A stretch of 64,000 bases of DNA, taken from NCBI GenBank assembly GCA_035308765.1, contig DATGGA010000008.1, positions 1 to 64,000 on the forward strand. Direction: 5' to 3'. The notes beneath the pieces are model-generated. The model worked only from the letters and a program-made list of their open reading frames with translations, had not been told where the DNA came from and did not search any database. The position numbers and the translations under genes were made by a program. This DNA is from RBG-16-66-20 sp035308765 (GTDB lineage Bacteria; Pseudomonadota; Gammaproteobacteria; Burkholderiales; SG8-39). This document shows positions 26,251-33,228 of the stretch, piece by piece (the stretch's first letter is position 1; the number at the start of each line of letters is the position of its first letter).

Positions 26251-26925
26251 CTAGGCCCCGAGCAGGCCGCCGCGCAGTTCGAGCGCCCGGCCGGTGCGCG
26301 CGGCGAGCGCCGCATCGTGCGTCACGAGCACGAACGCCGTGCCGTGCGAGGCCGAGAGCTGCACCATGGCCTCGAACACTTCGTCCGCGGTCTGCGCATC
26401 CAGGTTGCCGGTGGGCTCGTCCGCCAGCACGCAGGCGGGCGCGGTCACCATGGCGCGCGCGAACGCGCAGCGCTGGCGCTCGCCGCCCGAAAGTTCGCCG
26501 GGCTGGTGCTCCAGGCGCGCGCCCAGGCCCACCTGTCGCAACACCGCGGCCGCTCTTTCGCGCGCCTCCGGCATGGGCGTACGGCGAATCAGCAAGGGCA
26601 TGGCCACGTTGTCCACTGCGCTGAATTCCGGCAGCAGGTGGTGGAACTGGTACACGAAACCGAGCGCCGCGTTGCGGAAGCGCCCGCGCTCCGCCTCCGC
26701 CATCGAGCTCAGCGTTTTCCCCCGGATCGTCACCGTCCCCGAGGTCGGCAGGTCCAGCCCGCCGAGCAGGTGCAGCAGCGTGGACTTGCCCGATCCGGAC
26801 CGGCCCATGATCGCGATGCGCTCGCCCGCGCGCACCTCGAGCTCCACGCCGAGCAGAACCTGGACCGGCGCCGGCCCTTGATATGTTTTCGTCAAATTTC
26901 TGCAACTCAAGACCAATTCACTCAT
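26251..26925 (-). CDS. lolD: Lipoprotein-releasing ABC transporter ATPase LolD
   Basis: A 224-residue ABC ATPase. Walker A 'GRSGSGKSTLLHLLGGLDLP', Q-loop 'GFVYQFHHLLPEFSAVDNVA' (the Q-F-H-H-L-L-P-E-F run is typical of LolD), signature 'LSGGERQR', Walker B 'CVLADEPTGNLD' and switch His 'LVTHD' are all present. It powers extraction of outer-membrane lipoproteins from the inner membrane to LolA. It overlaps lolC by eight bases. Confidence 0.96.
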   Translation of the reverse strand: MSELVLSCRNLTKTYQGPAPVQVLLGVELEVRAGERIAIMGRSGSGKSTLLHLLGGLDLPTSGTVTIRGKTLSSMAEAERGRFRNAALGFVYQFHHLLPEFSAVDNVAMPLLIRRTPMPEARERAAAVLRQVGLGARLEHQPGELSGGERQRCAFARAMVTAPACVLADEPTGNLDAQTADEVFEAMVQLSASHGTAFVLVTHDAALAARTGRALELRGGLLGA

Positions 26926-28159
26926 AGCGCAATGCCTCCGCCGGGTTGACGCGCGATGCGCGCCAGCTCGGATACAGCGTGGCGACGAAGGACAGCAGCA
27001 GCGAAACGATGCCGATGGTCGTCACGTCGCCCAGCTGGACGTCGGAGGGCAGCTCGGAGATGTAGTACACGTCCTTCGCCAGGAACTTGAAGCCGAGCAC
27101 GTGCTCGATGGCCGGCACCACGGTATCGACGTTGTAGCCGACCAGCAGCCCGACCACCACGCCGGCGATGGTGCCGATGACGCCGATCAGCGCGCCCTGC
27201 ACCATGAAAATCTGCACGATCGAGGCGGGCGATGCCCCCAGCGTGCGCAGGATCGCGATGTCGGCCTGCTTGTCGGTCACCAGCATCACCAGCGTGGAGA
27301 CGATGTTGAACGCCGCCACCGCCACGATCAGCAGCAGGATGATGAACATCACGCGCTTCTCGATCTCGACGGCGCGGAAAAAATTGGCGTGGCTGCGCGT
27401 CCAGTCCGTGGCGTAGATGTCGCTGGGAAACCGGGACATGAGGTCGCGCGCCACCGAGCGCGCCGCGAACAGGTCGTCAAGCCTGAGACGGACGCCGGAG
27501 ACCGCGTCGCCCATCTGGTAGAGCTTCTGCGCGTCCTGCATGTCGATCAGCGCGAGGCCCGAGTCGTACTCGAACATGCCGATCTCGAACACGCCCACTA
27601 CGGTGAACTGCTTCAGGCGCGGGATCACGCCGGCCGGCGTCACCAGTCCCTGCGGCGCGATCAGCGCCACCTTGTCGCCCGGCAGCACCGCCAGCGCGCG
27701 CGCGAGCTCCGAGCCGAGCACGATGCCGAACCCGCCGGGCCTGAGCGCCTCCAGCTTGCCGGCCCGCATGTGCATGCCGAGGTCGGCCACCCGCTCCTCG
27801 CGATCCGGCAGGATGCCGCGCACCACGCTGCCGCGCACCGCCTGACCGGCGACGAGCATCCCCTGCGCGTCGACGAACGGCGCGGATGCCACGACCCGCG
27901 GGTCCTGCTCCGCGATCCCGGCGACCGCCTGCCAGTCGGCGAGCTGGTTGCCCGCGCCGCTGATCTGCACATGCGAGGCGACGCCGAGGATGCGCGTGCG
28001 CAGCTCCTTCTGGAACCCGTTCATCACCGAGAGCACCACGATCAACGCCGCGACGCCTAGCGCGATGCCAGCCATCGAGATCGCGGAGATGAAGCTGATG
28101 AAGTGGTTGCGGCGCTTTGCGCGGGTATAGCGCAGGCCGACGAGGAGTTCGTAACGCAC
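26918..28159 (-). CDS. lolC: Lipoprotein-releasing system permease LolC/LolE
   Basis: A 413-residue FtsX-type permease: one N-terminal helix after 'MRYELLVGLRYTRAKRRNHF', a large periplasmic domain, and three C-terminal helices. 'FISFISAISMAGIALGVAAL' and 'VIGTIAGVVVGLLVGYNVD' are family-typical. The start is GTG at 28159 with a -10-like TAGTAT 11 bases upstream. Only one LolC/E gene is visible beside lolD, so a homodimeric LolF-type system is possible unless lolE lies elsewhere. Confidence 0.93.
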   Translation of the reverse strand: MRYELLVGLRYTRAKRRNHFISFISAISMAGIALGVAALIVVLSVMNGFQKELRTRILGVASHVQISGAGNQLADWQAVAGIAEQDPRVVASAPFVDAQGMLVAGQAVRGSVVRGILPDREERVADLGMHMRAGKLEALRPGGFGIVLGSELARALAVLPGDKVALIAPQGLVTPAGVIPRLKQFTVVGVFEIGMFEYDSGLALIDMQDAQKLYQMGDAVSGVRLRLDDLFAARSVARDLMSRFPSDIYATDWTRSHANFFRAVEIEKRVMFIILLLIVAVAAFNIVSTLVMLVTDKQADIAILRTLGASPASIVQIFMVQGALIGVIGTIAGVVVGLLVGYNVDTVVPAIEHVLGFKFLAKDVYYISELPSDVQLGDVTTIGIVSLLLSFVATLYPSWRASRVNPAEALRYE

Positions 28160-28170
28160 GATGAGCGAGA

Positions 28171-28180
28171 ATACTACAAT
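28171..28180. promoter_or_regulatory. Symmetric bidirectional -10 region between lolC and the split-barrel gene
   Basis: The plus strand carries TACAAT (28175-28180) seven bases before the ATG at 28188. The minus strand carries TAGTAT (28176 to 28171) eleven bases before the lolC GTG at 28159. The two boxes overlap, so one melted region could fire in both directions, with a leaderless mRNA rightward and a leader of a few bases leftward. Motif evidence only. Confidence 0.5.
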
Positions 28181-28187
28181 CGCTCAG

Positions 28188-28667
28188 ATGACAAACCCCG
28201 CGGAATTCTCTTCCGAACTCGCCGCGCTGCTCCGGCGCGAGCGCCTCGCGCACCTCGCCACGCTCAGGCAGGGCGCGCCGATGGCGTCAATGACGCTCTA
28301 CCTGCCGGACGAGGGCTTCACGGCGTTCCACGTCCACGTCAGCCGCCTCGCCTGGCACACGCAGGACATGGCGCAGGATGCGCGCGTCGCGCTGTCGATC
28401 GCCGAAACCGACGACGGCCGTGCCGATCCTTTTACCTTGAAGAGGGTTTCGATCAGAGGCGAGGCCGTTCAGATCCAGAACGGGACATCGGAGTCCGGCA
28501 GTCTGAAAACCGCCTGGCTGGCCCGCTTTCCGGAGCAGGCCATCAACTTCGAACTGGCGGACTTCTCCTTCTGGCGCATCGCGCCGCGCGACGCGCGCTT
28601 CGTCGCTGGCTTCGGAAGGATTCACAACCTGTCGGCGGCGGAACTGGCCCGCTGTTCGGTGCCATGA
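28188..28667 (+). CDS. Pyridoxamine-5'-phosphate-oxidase-like split-barrel flavin-binding protein (HugZ-like)
   Basis: A 159-residue split barrel. 'LRRERLAHLATLRQGAPMAS', 'YLPDEGFTAFHVHVSRLAWH' and 'ARVALSIAETDDGR' match the HugZ/PNPOx-like group that binds FMN or haem. 'ARFVAGFGRIHNLSAAEL' ends the chain; the C-terminal haem-binding extension of full-length HugZ (about 250 aa) is absent, so this is the short form. A start at 28161 would precede the predicted -10, so ATG 28188 is preferred. The stop overlaps the DUF429 start (ATGA). Confidence 0.82.
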   Translation: MTNPAEFSSELAALLRRERLAHLATLRQGAPMASMTLYLPDEGFTAFHVHVSRLAWHTQDMAQDARVALSIAETDDGRADPFTLKRVSIRGEAVQIQNGTSESGSLKTAWLARFPEQAINFELADFSFWRIAPRDARFVAGFGRIHNLSAAELARCSVP

Positions 28668-29446
28668 AGATTTTCGGCGTCGATTTTACGTCCGCCCCGC
28701 GCAAGGCGAAGGCAATCACCGTCGCCCATGGTTTTCTCGGGAAAAATCTCCTGAGCATCGAAAAAATCGAGAGGCTGGAAAGCTTCGACGCGTTCGAGGC
28801 CCTGCTGCGCTACCCCGGACCATGGATCGGCGGCTTCGACTTCCCGTTCGGCCTGCCGCGGGAACTGGTGCGCGACCTCGGCTGGCCGCGGAACTGGCGC
28901 AGGCTGGTCGCGTTCTGCGCCGGCCTGTCGCGGCGCGAATGGCGCGGCATCCTCGACGGCTACCGGGCGACGCGCCCCGCGGGGCGCAAATACGCCCATC
29001 GCGCCACCGATCTGCCGGCCGGATCGTCGAGCCCGATGAAACTCGTCAACCCGCCGGTGGCGCTGATGTTCCACGAAGGCGCGCCGCGCATCGCCGAAGC
29101 GGGCGCGCACGTTCCGGGACTTGCCTCGGGCGACCGCTCGCGCATAGCGCTGGAAGCCTATCCAGGATTGTTCGCGAGGCGGATTTTAGGGAGCGTCTCC
29201 TACAAGAATGACAGCAAGGCGAAGCAAACAATCGGGCGCCTGACCGCACGGAAAAAACTGTTGGAAAAAATTCCCGTGGAAACAAGCGAGCAAATTCGCC
29301 GCCAACTGGTCGATGACGCCTCCGGGGACTCGCTCGATGCCGTGATCTGCGCGCTGCAGGCCGCGTGGGGTTGGCAGCGGCGGCGCAGGAATTTCGGCCT
29401 GCCCGCGCGGATCGAGCCCTGCGAAGGATGGATCGTTTCGGCATGA
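28664..29446 (+). CDS. DUF429 family protein
   Basis: A 260-residue protein. 'MKIFGVDFTSAPRKAKAITV' is the RNase-H-like first strand with the acidic residue, 'WIGGFDFPFGLPRELV' the second, and 'DDASGDSLDAVICALQAAWG' the C-terminal acidic helix, as in DUF429 proteins. A nuclease-like fold is suspected for this family but activity is not established. It lies in an ATGA-linked operon between the split-barrel protein and the LysE-type exporter. Confidence 0.8.
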   Translation: MKIFGVDFTSAPRKAKAITVAHGFLGKNLLSIEKIERLESFDAFEALLRYPGPWIGGFDFPFGLPRELVRDLGWPRNWRRLVAFCAGLSRREWRGILDGYRATRPAGRKYAHRATDLPAGSSSPMKLVNPPVALMFHEGAPRIAEAGAHVPGLASGDRSRIALEAYPGLFARRILGSVSYKNDSKAKQTIGRLTARKKLLEKIPVETSEQIRRQLVDDASGDSLDAVICALQAAWGWQRRRRNFGLPARIEPCEGWIVSA

Positions 29447-30051
29447 TCCTGTTCCTGAAGAGCCTGCTGTTCGGCTTCCTGCTCGCGGCGACCGTCGGGC
29501 CGATGTGGGTGCTGTGCCTGCGCCGCACGCTGGCCCAGGGCGCGCTCGCCGGCCTCGCCTCGGGCATGGGCATCGCGCTTGCCGACGGCTTCTACGGCGC
29601 GGTCGCCGCCTTCGGCCTCACCGCGGTTTCGGGCGTGCTGCTCAAATACAGTTTCTGGATCGGCCTGGTCGGCGGAATTTTTCTCCTCTACCTCGGCATC
29701 AAATGCCTGACGGCAAAGCCCGCGCCGATCCAGGAAAATTCGCAGGAAAAAACCAACCTCCCGCAGGCCTTTCTCTCCACCCTCGGCCTCACGCTCGCCA
29801 ATCCGCCGACGATTCTCGCTTTCGTCGCGATCTTCGCCGGCCTGGGGCTGGTAGCCAGCGACTACGGCGTCGCCGCGCTGATGGTGCTGGGCGTGTTCCT
29901 CGGCTCGGCATCATGGTGGGCGATACTCGCCGCAGGCGCGGGCTGGCTGCGCGGCCGCATCGGACCCCGCCTGATCCGCGCGATCAATGTCTTTTCCGGG
30001 CTGACCATCCTCGGTTTCGCGGCGTGGCGACTGACCGCGGTTTTGGAATGA
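29443..30051 (+). CDS. LysE/RhtB family amino-acid exporter
   Basis: A 202-residue membrane protein with five to six helices. 'LLAATVGPMWVLCLRRTLAQ' and 'GLASGMGIALADGFYGAVAA' are the LysE-family N-terminal motif, 'FWIGLVGGIFLLYLGIKCL' is helix 3, and 'TLGLTLANPPTILAFVAIFA' the conserved N-P segment. The start at 29443 forms ATGA with the DUF429 stop; an upstream ATG at 29428 is too close to the GAAGGA ribosome site. The stop codon lies inside a palindromic repeat. Confidence 0.88.
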   Translation: MILFLKSLLFGFLLAATVGPMWVLCLRRTLAQGALAGLASGMGIALADGFYGAVAAFGLTAVSGVLLKYSFWIGLVGGIFLLYLGIKCLTAKPAPIQENSQEKTNLPQAFLSTLGLTLANPPTILAFVAIFAGLGLVASDYGVAALMVLGVFLGSASWWAILAAGAGWLRGRIGPRLIRAINVFSGLTILGFAAWRLTAVLE

Positions 30052-30076
30052 CCGCTTTCGACCCAAAGCGGTCATT
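30047..30076. repeat. Perfect 12-bp palindrome overlapping the lysE-like stop codon
   Basis: AATGACCGCTTT (30047-30058) and AAAGCGGTCATT (30065-30076) pair perfectly around a six-base loop. It includes the TGA of the exporter gene. There is no T-tract, so it is an imperfect terminator but could protect the 3' end. I recall related CCGCTTT...AAAGCGG palindromes repeated in beta- and gammaproteobacterial genomes; only one copy is seen here. Confidence 0.65.
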
Positions 30077-30167
30077 GCCCGGTCGGCATAAACTGCCAAT
30101 ATCGTATGAAGAACCTGTCGTACGAGGCAGGATGTGGTTCCGTACACCGTGTTTGTCGGGAGGCAAT

Positions 30168-30809
30168 ATGAACGTCAATAACAAATCGAAGCTGCGTGGT
30201 GCGAACGTTGGTTTGCTTGGGTTGCTGCTGCTCGGCGGGTGCGCAATGATCACGCCGAAGGAGAAGCAGCAGCTCGCGCCACCGCTTGGGTCCACGTGGG
30301 TGATGGCGCGCAGTGACAGCGGAAGCTTCGGATCGGAGAAAGTTCGGGTTGCGTTCAAACGCGGGGAGCGGATCTGGAATGGGGAGCATGTCATCACATT
30401 CGACAGCCCGGGATCTACATCGCTTGCCCATGACAACGGGAGGTTGGTCGCCTTGGTGAGTGGCGACAAGTTATTGATGAGCTTTGAGCCTGACCTGGGC
30501 TTCGCCAGGCCGCTCGAGGTAGGACACGCGTCGATCGGGAGTTACCGCATGACAATACCCGGACAGGAGCAATCCGTTCACTTGCTGGTAACGCAAAAAG
30601 TAGTAGCCTACGAAGAGGTGAAAGTACCGGCTGGTACGTTCAAGACTTACAAAATCATTTGGTCCGAATCCAACGGGAACGAAGACACATACTGGATGAG
30701 TCCGGAATTGGGAATTTGCGTGAAATCAATCCTCAGGAGAACCGCCGAGCACACTGCCGGACCGGGAACGCGTGAGGACGAGCTCGTCTCCTATTCAATT
30801 GCGAAATAG
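30168..30809 (+). CDS. Putative lipoprotein of unknown function, low GC
   Basis: A 213-residue protein with a lipoprotein signal: 'NVGLLGLLLLGGCAMITPKE' contains the L-L-G-G-C lipobox. The mature part has many beta-strands, and 'VAYEEVKVPAGTFKTYKIIW' resembles substrate-binding beta-sandwich lipoproteins of the DUF3108-like kind, but I do not recognise a family. A strong ribosome site, GGGAGG, lies four bases before the ATG. The second half is A+T rich (about 42% GC in the 60 bases from 30601 by hand count) against roughly 65-70% around it, which suggests recent acquisition. The downstream exonuclease gene follows 27 bases later. Confidence 0.75.
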   Translation: MNVNNKSKLRGANVGLLGLLLLGGCAMITPKEKQQLAPPLGSTWVMARSDSGSFGSEKVRVAFKRGERIWNGEHVITFDSPGSTSLAHDNGRLVALVSGDKLLMSFEPDLGFARPLEVGHASIGSYRMTIPGQEQSVHLLVTQKVVAYEEVKVPAGTFKTYKIIWSESNGNEDTYWMSPELGICVKSILRRTAEHTAGPGTREDELVSYSIAK

Positions 30810-30836
30810 AGAAAATCGATAAATACCAATAAACCG

Positions 30837-32231
30837 CTGCTGGACGCGCCGCTCGCGATCGTCGACGTCGAGACCACCGGCGCGCACCCTGCATGGGACC
30901 GCGTCACCGAGATCGCGGTAGTCGAGATCGAGGACGGCGAAGTGGTGTCTGAATGGTCCACGCTGGTGAATCCGGGCGAAAACATCCCGCCCGCGATCCA
31001 GGCGCTCACCGGCATCACCAACGCGATGGTCGCGGACGCGCCGGCGTTCGAGGACCTTGCCTCCGACCTGTACGAGCGCCTCGACGGGCGCGTGTTGGTC
31101 GCGCACAACGCGCGCTTCGACTACGGCTTCCTGCGCCGTGAGTTCGAGCGGGCCGGGCTGCGCTTCCAGGCGCGCACCCTCTGCACCGTCAAGCTGTCGC
31201 GGCGGCTGTATCCGGGGCAGGCGCGCCACAACCTCGACAGCCTGATCGACCGCCACAAGCTGCAGTGCGGCGCGCGCCACCGCGCCATGGGCGACGCGCA
31301 GGCGGTGTGGCAATTCCTGCAGATCGCCGCGCGGGAACACGGCGCCGAGGCGATGGCAGGCGCAGCGCAGCTGCTGGCGAAGCTGCCGGCGCTGCCCGCC
31401 CACATCGAGCGCGCGGCGGTGGATGCGATCCCGGAATCGCCCGGCGTGTACCTGTTCTACGGCGAGCGCGACACGCCGCTCTACATCGGCAAGAGCGTCG
31501 CCATGCGCAGCCGCGTGCTGCAGCATTTCTCCGACGACGTGCGCTCGCCGCGGGAGGCGCAGATCGCGCGCGAGATCCGGCGCATAGAGTGGCGTCGCAC
31601 CTGCGGCGAACTGGGCGCGCTGCTGCGCGAGGCGGCGCTGGTGAAGGAACTGCTGCCGGTGTTTAACAGGCAGCTCAGGCGCGCGAACGAACTGTGCGGA
31701 TTTTTGTTTTCCTCGAATAAATTGGTTCTCGTGAAAAAAGAAGAAATAAACTCCGAAACCATCCCGTTTCTCTGCGGTGTATTCCGCTCCAGGCGCTCGG
31801 CGCTGGACGCGCTCAGGGAACTCGCCAACGAGCACCGGCTGTGCCTGCGGACGCTCGGCTTCGAAAAAGCAGGCAAGGGCGCCTGCTTCCGCCACCAGAT
31901 CGGGCGCTGCGCCGGCGTCTGTGCGGCGCGCGAAAGCGTGCATGCGCACCTGGCACGCACCGCCGCCGCGCTCGCAGGATTGAAAACGGCAGCGTGGCCC
32001 TGGCGTGGCCCGATCGGCATCGTCGAGGAAGACCGCGAACGCGAGGCTGCCGAGGTTCACGTGGTGGACAACTGGTGCCTGCTCGGCACCGCGAATACGG
32101 AGTCTGAAGTCGCCGAACTGCTGCAGGGGCCAATGCGGCCGCGCTTCGACCTCGACCAGTACAAGATTCTCGCGCGCCATCTCGCGGCGGGCCGCGCCAA
32201 AGTCATCGAGCTGGGCGCGCAGGTCCACTAG
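30837..32231 (+). CDS. DnaQ-type 3'-5' exonuclease fused to a UvrC-like GIY-YIG endonuclease domain
   Basis: A protein of about 464 residues. The N-terminal DEDDh exonuclease shows ExoI 'IVDVETTG', ExoII 'AHNARFDYGFL' and ExoIII 'HRAMGDA'. From about residue 200 a GIY-YIG domain follows, 'GVYLFYGERDTPLYIGKSVA', with 'REAALVKELLPVFNRQLRRA' as in UvrC/Cho, and a UvrC-like Cys segment 'CFRHQIGRCAGVC'. This is the DnaQ-UvrC hybrid known in bacteria. No ATG, GTG or TTG lies between the upstream stop (30809) and the catalytic ExoI motif; CTG at 30837 is the likeliest start. The first canonical codon, GTG at 30942, would delete ExoI. Fold certain, start uncertain. Confidence 0.82.
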   Translation: MLDAPLAIVDVETTGAHPAWDRVTEIAVVEIEDGEVVSEWSTLVNPGENIPPAIQALTGITNAMVADAPAFEDLASDLYERLDGRVLVAHNARFDYGFLRREFERAGLRFQARTLCTVKLSRRLYPGQARHNLDSLIDRHKLQCGARHRAMGDAQAVWQFLQIAAREHGAEAMAGAAQLLAKLPALPAHIERAAVDAIPESPGVYLFYGERDTPLYIGKSVAMRSRVLQHFSDDVRSPREAQIAREIRRIEWRRTCGELGALLREAALVKELLPVFNRQLRRANELCGFLFSSNKLVLVKKEEINSETIPFLCGVFRSRRSALDALRELANEHRLCLRTLGFEKAGKGACFRHQIGRCAGVCAARESVHAHLARTAAALAGLKTAAWPWRGPIGIVEEDREREAAEVHVVDNWCLLGTANTESEVAELLQGPMRPRFDLDQYKILARHLAAGRAKVIELGAQVH

Positions 32232-32238
32232 GCTGCGG

Positions 32239-33228
32239 ATGCACCTCGAGCTCATGGTTCCCGCGCTGTTCCGCGCGCATGGCGCGCCATCGCTGCCTGC
32301 GCTCGAATTGCTGCTGGCGCGCGGGCGCAGCACGCATGGCGAGGCCGGAAATCCGGAAGCCTGGCTGGGTAACGCCTTCGGGCTTGAAGAAGAAGACGCC
32401 CCCGCGGGCGCGCTTACGGCGTTCGCGGGCGGGATCGCACCGGGCGCGCAAACCTGGCTGCGCGCGGATCCCGTCCACCTGCGCGCGGATCGCGATCGCC
32501 TGATCCTGGTTCCGAGCCACGCATTTTCGATCACCGCCGCGGAAGCGGAAGCTCTGGCCGGCGCGCTCGCGCCGCTGCTGGCGGGAAAATTCACGCTGTT
32601 TCCGCTGCAACCCGGGCAATGGTGCCTGCGCATCGAGCGCGAGGGAGAGTCCGCGGGCAGCAGCAACGCGCCGATAGAAATCGCCGGGGCCGACGTCGAT
32701 CCGCACCTGCCGCCCAGGCAGTGGCATCCGCTGCTGACGGAAATCCAGATGGCGCTCTACGGCCACCCGGTGAACACGGCGCGCGAAGCGCGCGGCGTAC
32801 CCGTGATCAACAGCGTCTGGCTCTGGGGCGCGGGCAAACTGCCGGCCGCCAGCGGTCCCTGGCAATCCGTGAGCGCGGAAGACCCGGTCGCAATCGGCTT
32901 CGGACGCCTCGCCGGCATGCGTCATCGCGCCCCGGGCGCCGGCGCCGAGGAGTGGCTCGCGCGCGCGCCCGAAGACGGCAGGCATCTCGTGATGCTCGAC
33001 AGCTTGCGCGGCGCGCAGGCGCTGGGCGATCTCGCGGGTGTAGCGCAGCGCCTGCAGGCGCTGGAAGAAAAGTGGTTCGCGCCGCTTCTCGCCGCGCTGA
33101 AAAGCGGCCGCCTCGGCATGCTGACGCTGCACGTGCCCGACGCGGGCGCGTCGTTCGAGGCTACGCGCGGCGACCTGCGCCATTTCTGGCGCCGGCCGCG
33201 ATCGCTGAATTCCTACACCGTCGCATGA
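32239..33228 (+). CDS. RpfE-like conserved protein adjacent to recJ
   Basis: A 329-residue soluble protein. 'PPRQWHPLLTEIQMALYGHP' and 'VNTAREARGVPVINSVWLWG' are conserved in a family annotated as RpfE-type regulatory protein or mis-annotated phosphoglycerate mutase, which sits beside recJ in Xanthomonas (rpf cluster) and betaproteobacteria. Biochemical role unknown. Its start is seven bases after the exonuclease/GIY-YIG stop and its stop overlaps the recJ ATG, suggesting a DNA-repair operon. Confidence 0.7.
   Translation: MHLELMVPALFRAHGAPSLPALELLLARGRSTHGEAGNPEAWLGNAFGLEEEDAPAGALTAFAGGIAPGAQTWLRADPVHLRADRDRLILVPSHAFSITAAEAEALAGALAPLLAGKFTLFPLQPGQWCLRIEREGESAGSSNAPIEIAGADVDPHLPPRQWHPLLTEIQMALYGHPVNTAREARGVPVINSVWLWGAGKLPAASGPWQSVSAEDPVAIGFGRLAGMRHRAPGAGAEEWLARAPEDGRHLVMLDSLRGAQALGDLAGVAQRLQALEEKWFAPLLAALKSGRLGMLTLHVPDAGASFEATRGDLRHFWRRPRSLNSYTVA

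Noticed and set aside
30942..32231. Exonuclease/GIY-YIG gene starting at GTG 30942
   Set aside because: It would remove the ExoI DxE motif (IVDVETTG), which is intact upstream in the same frame.
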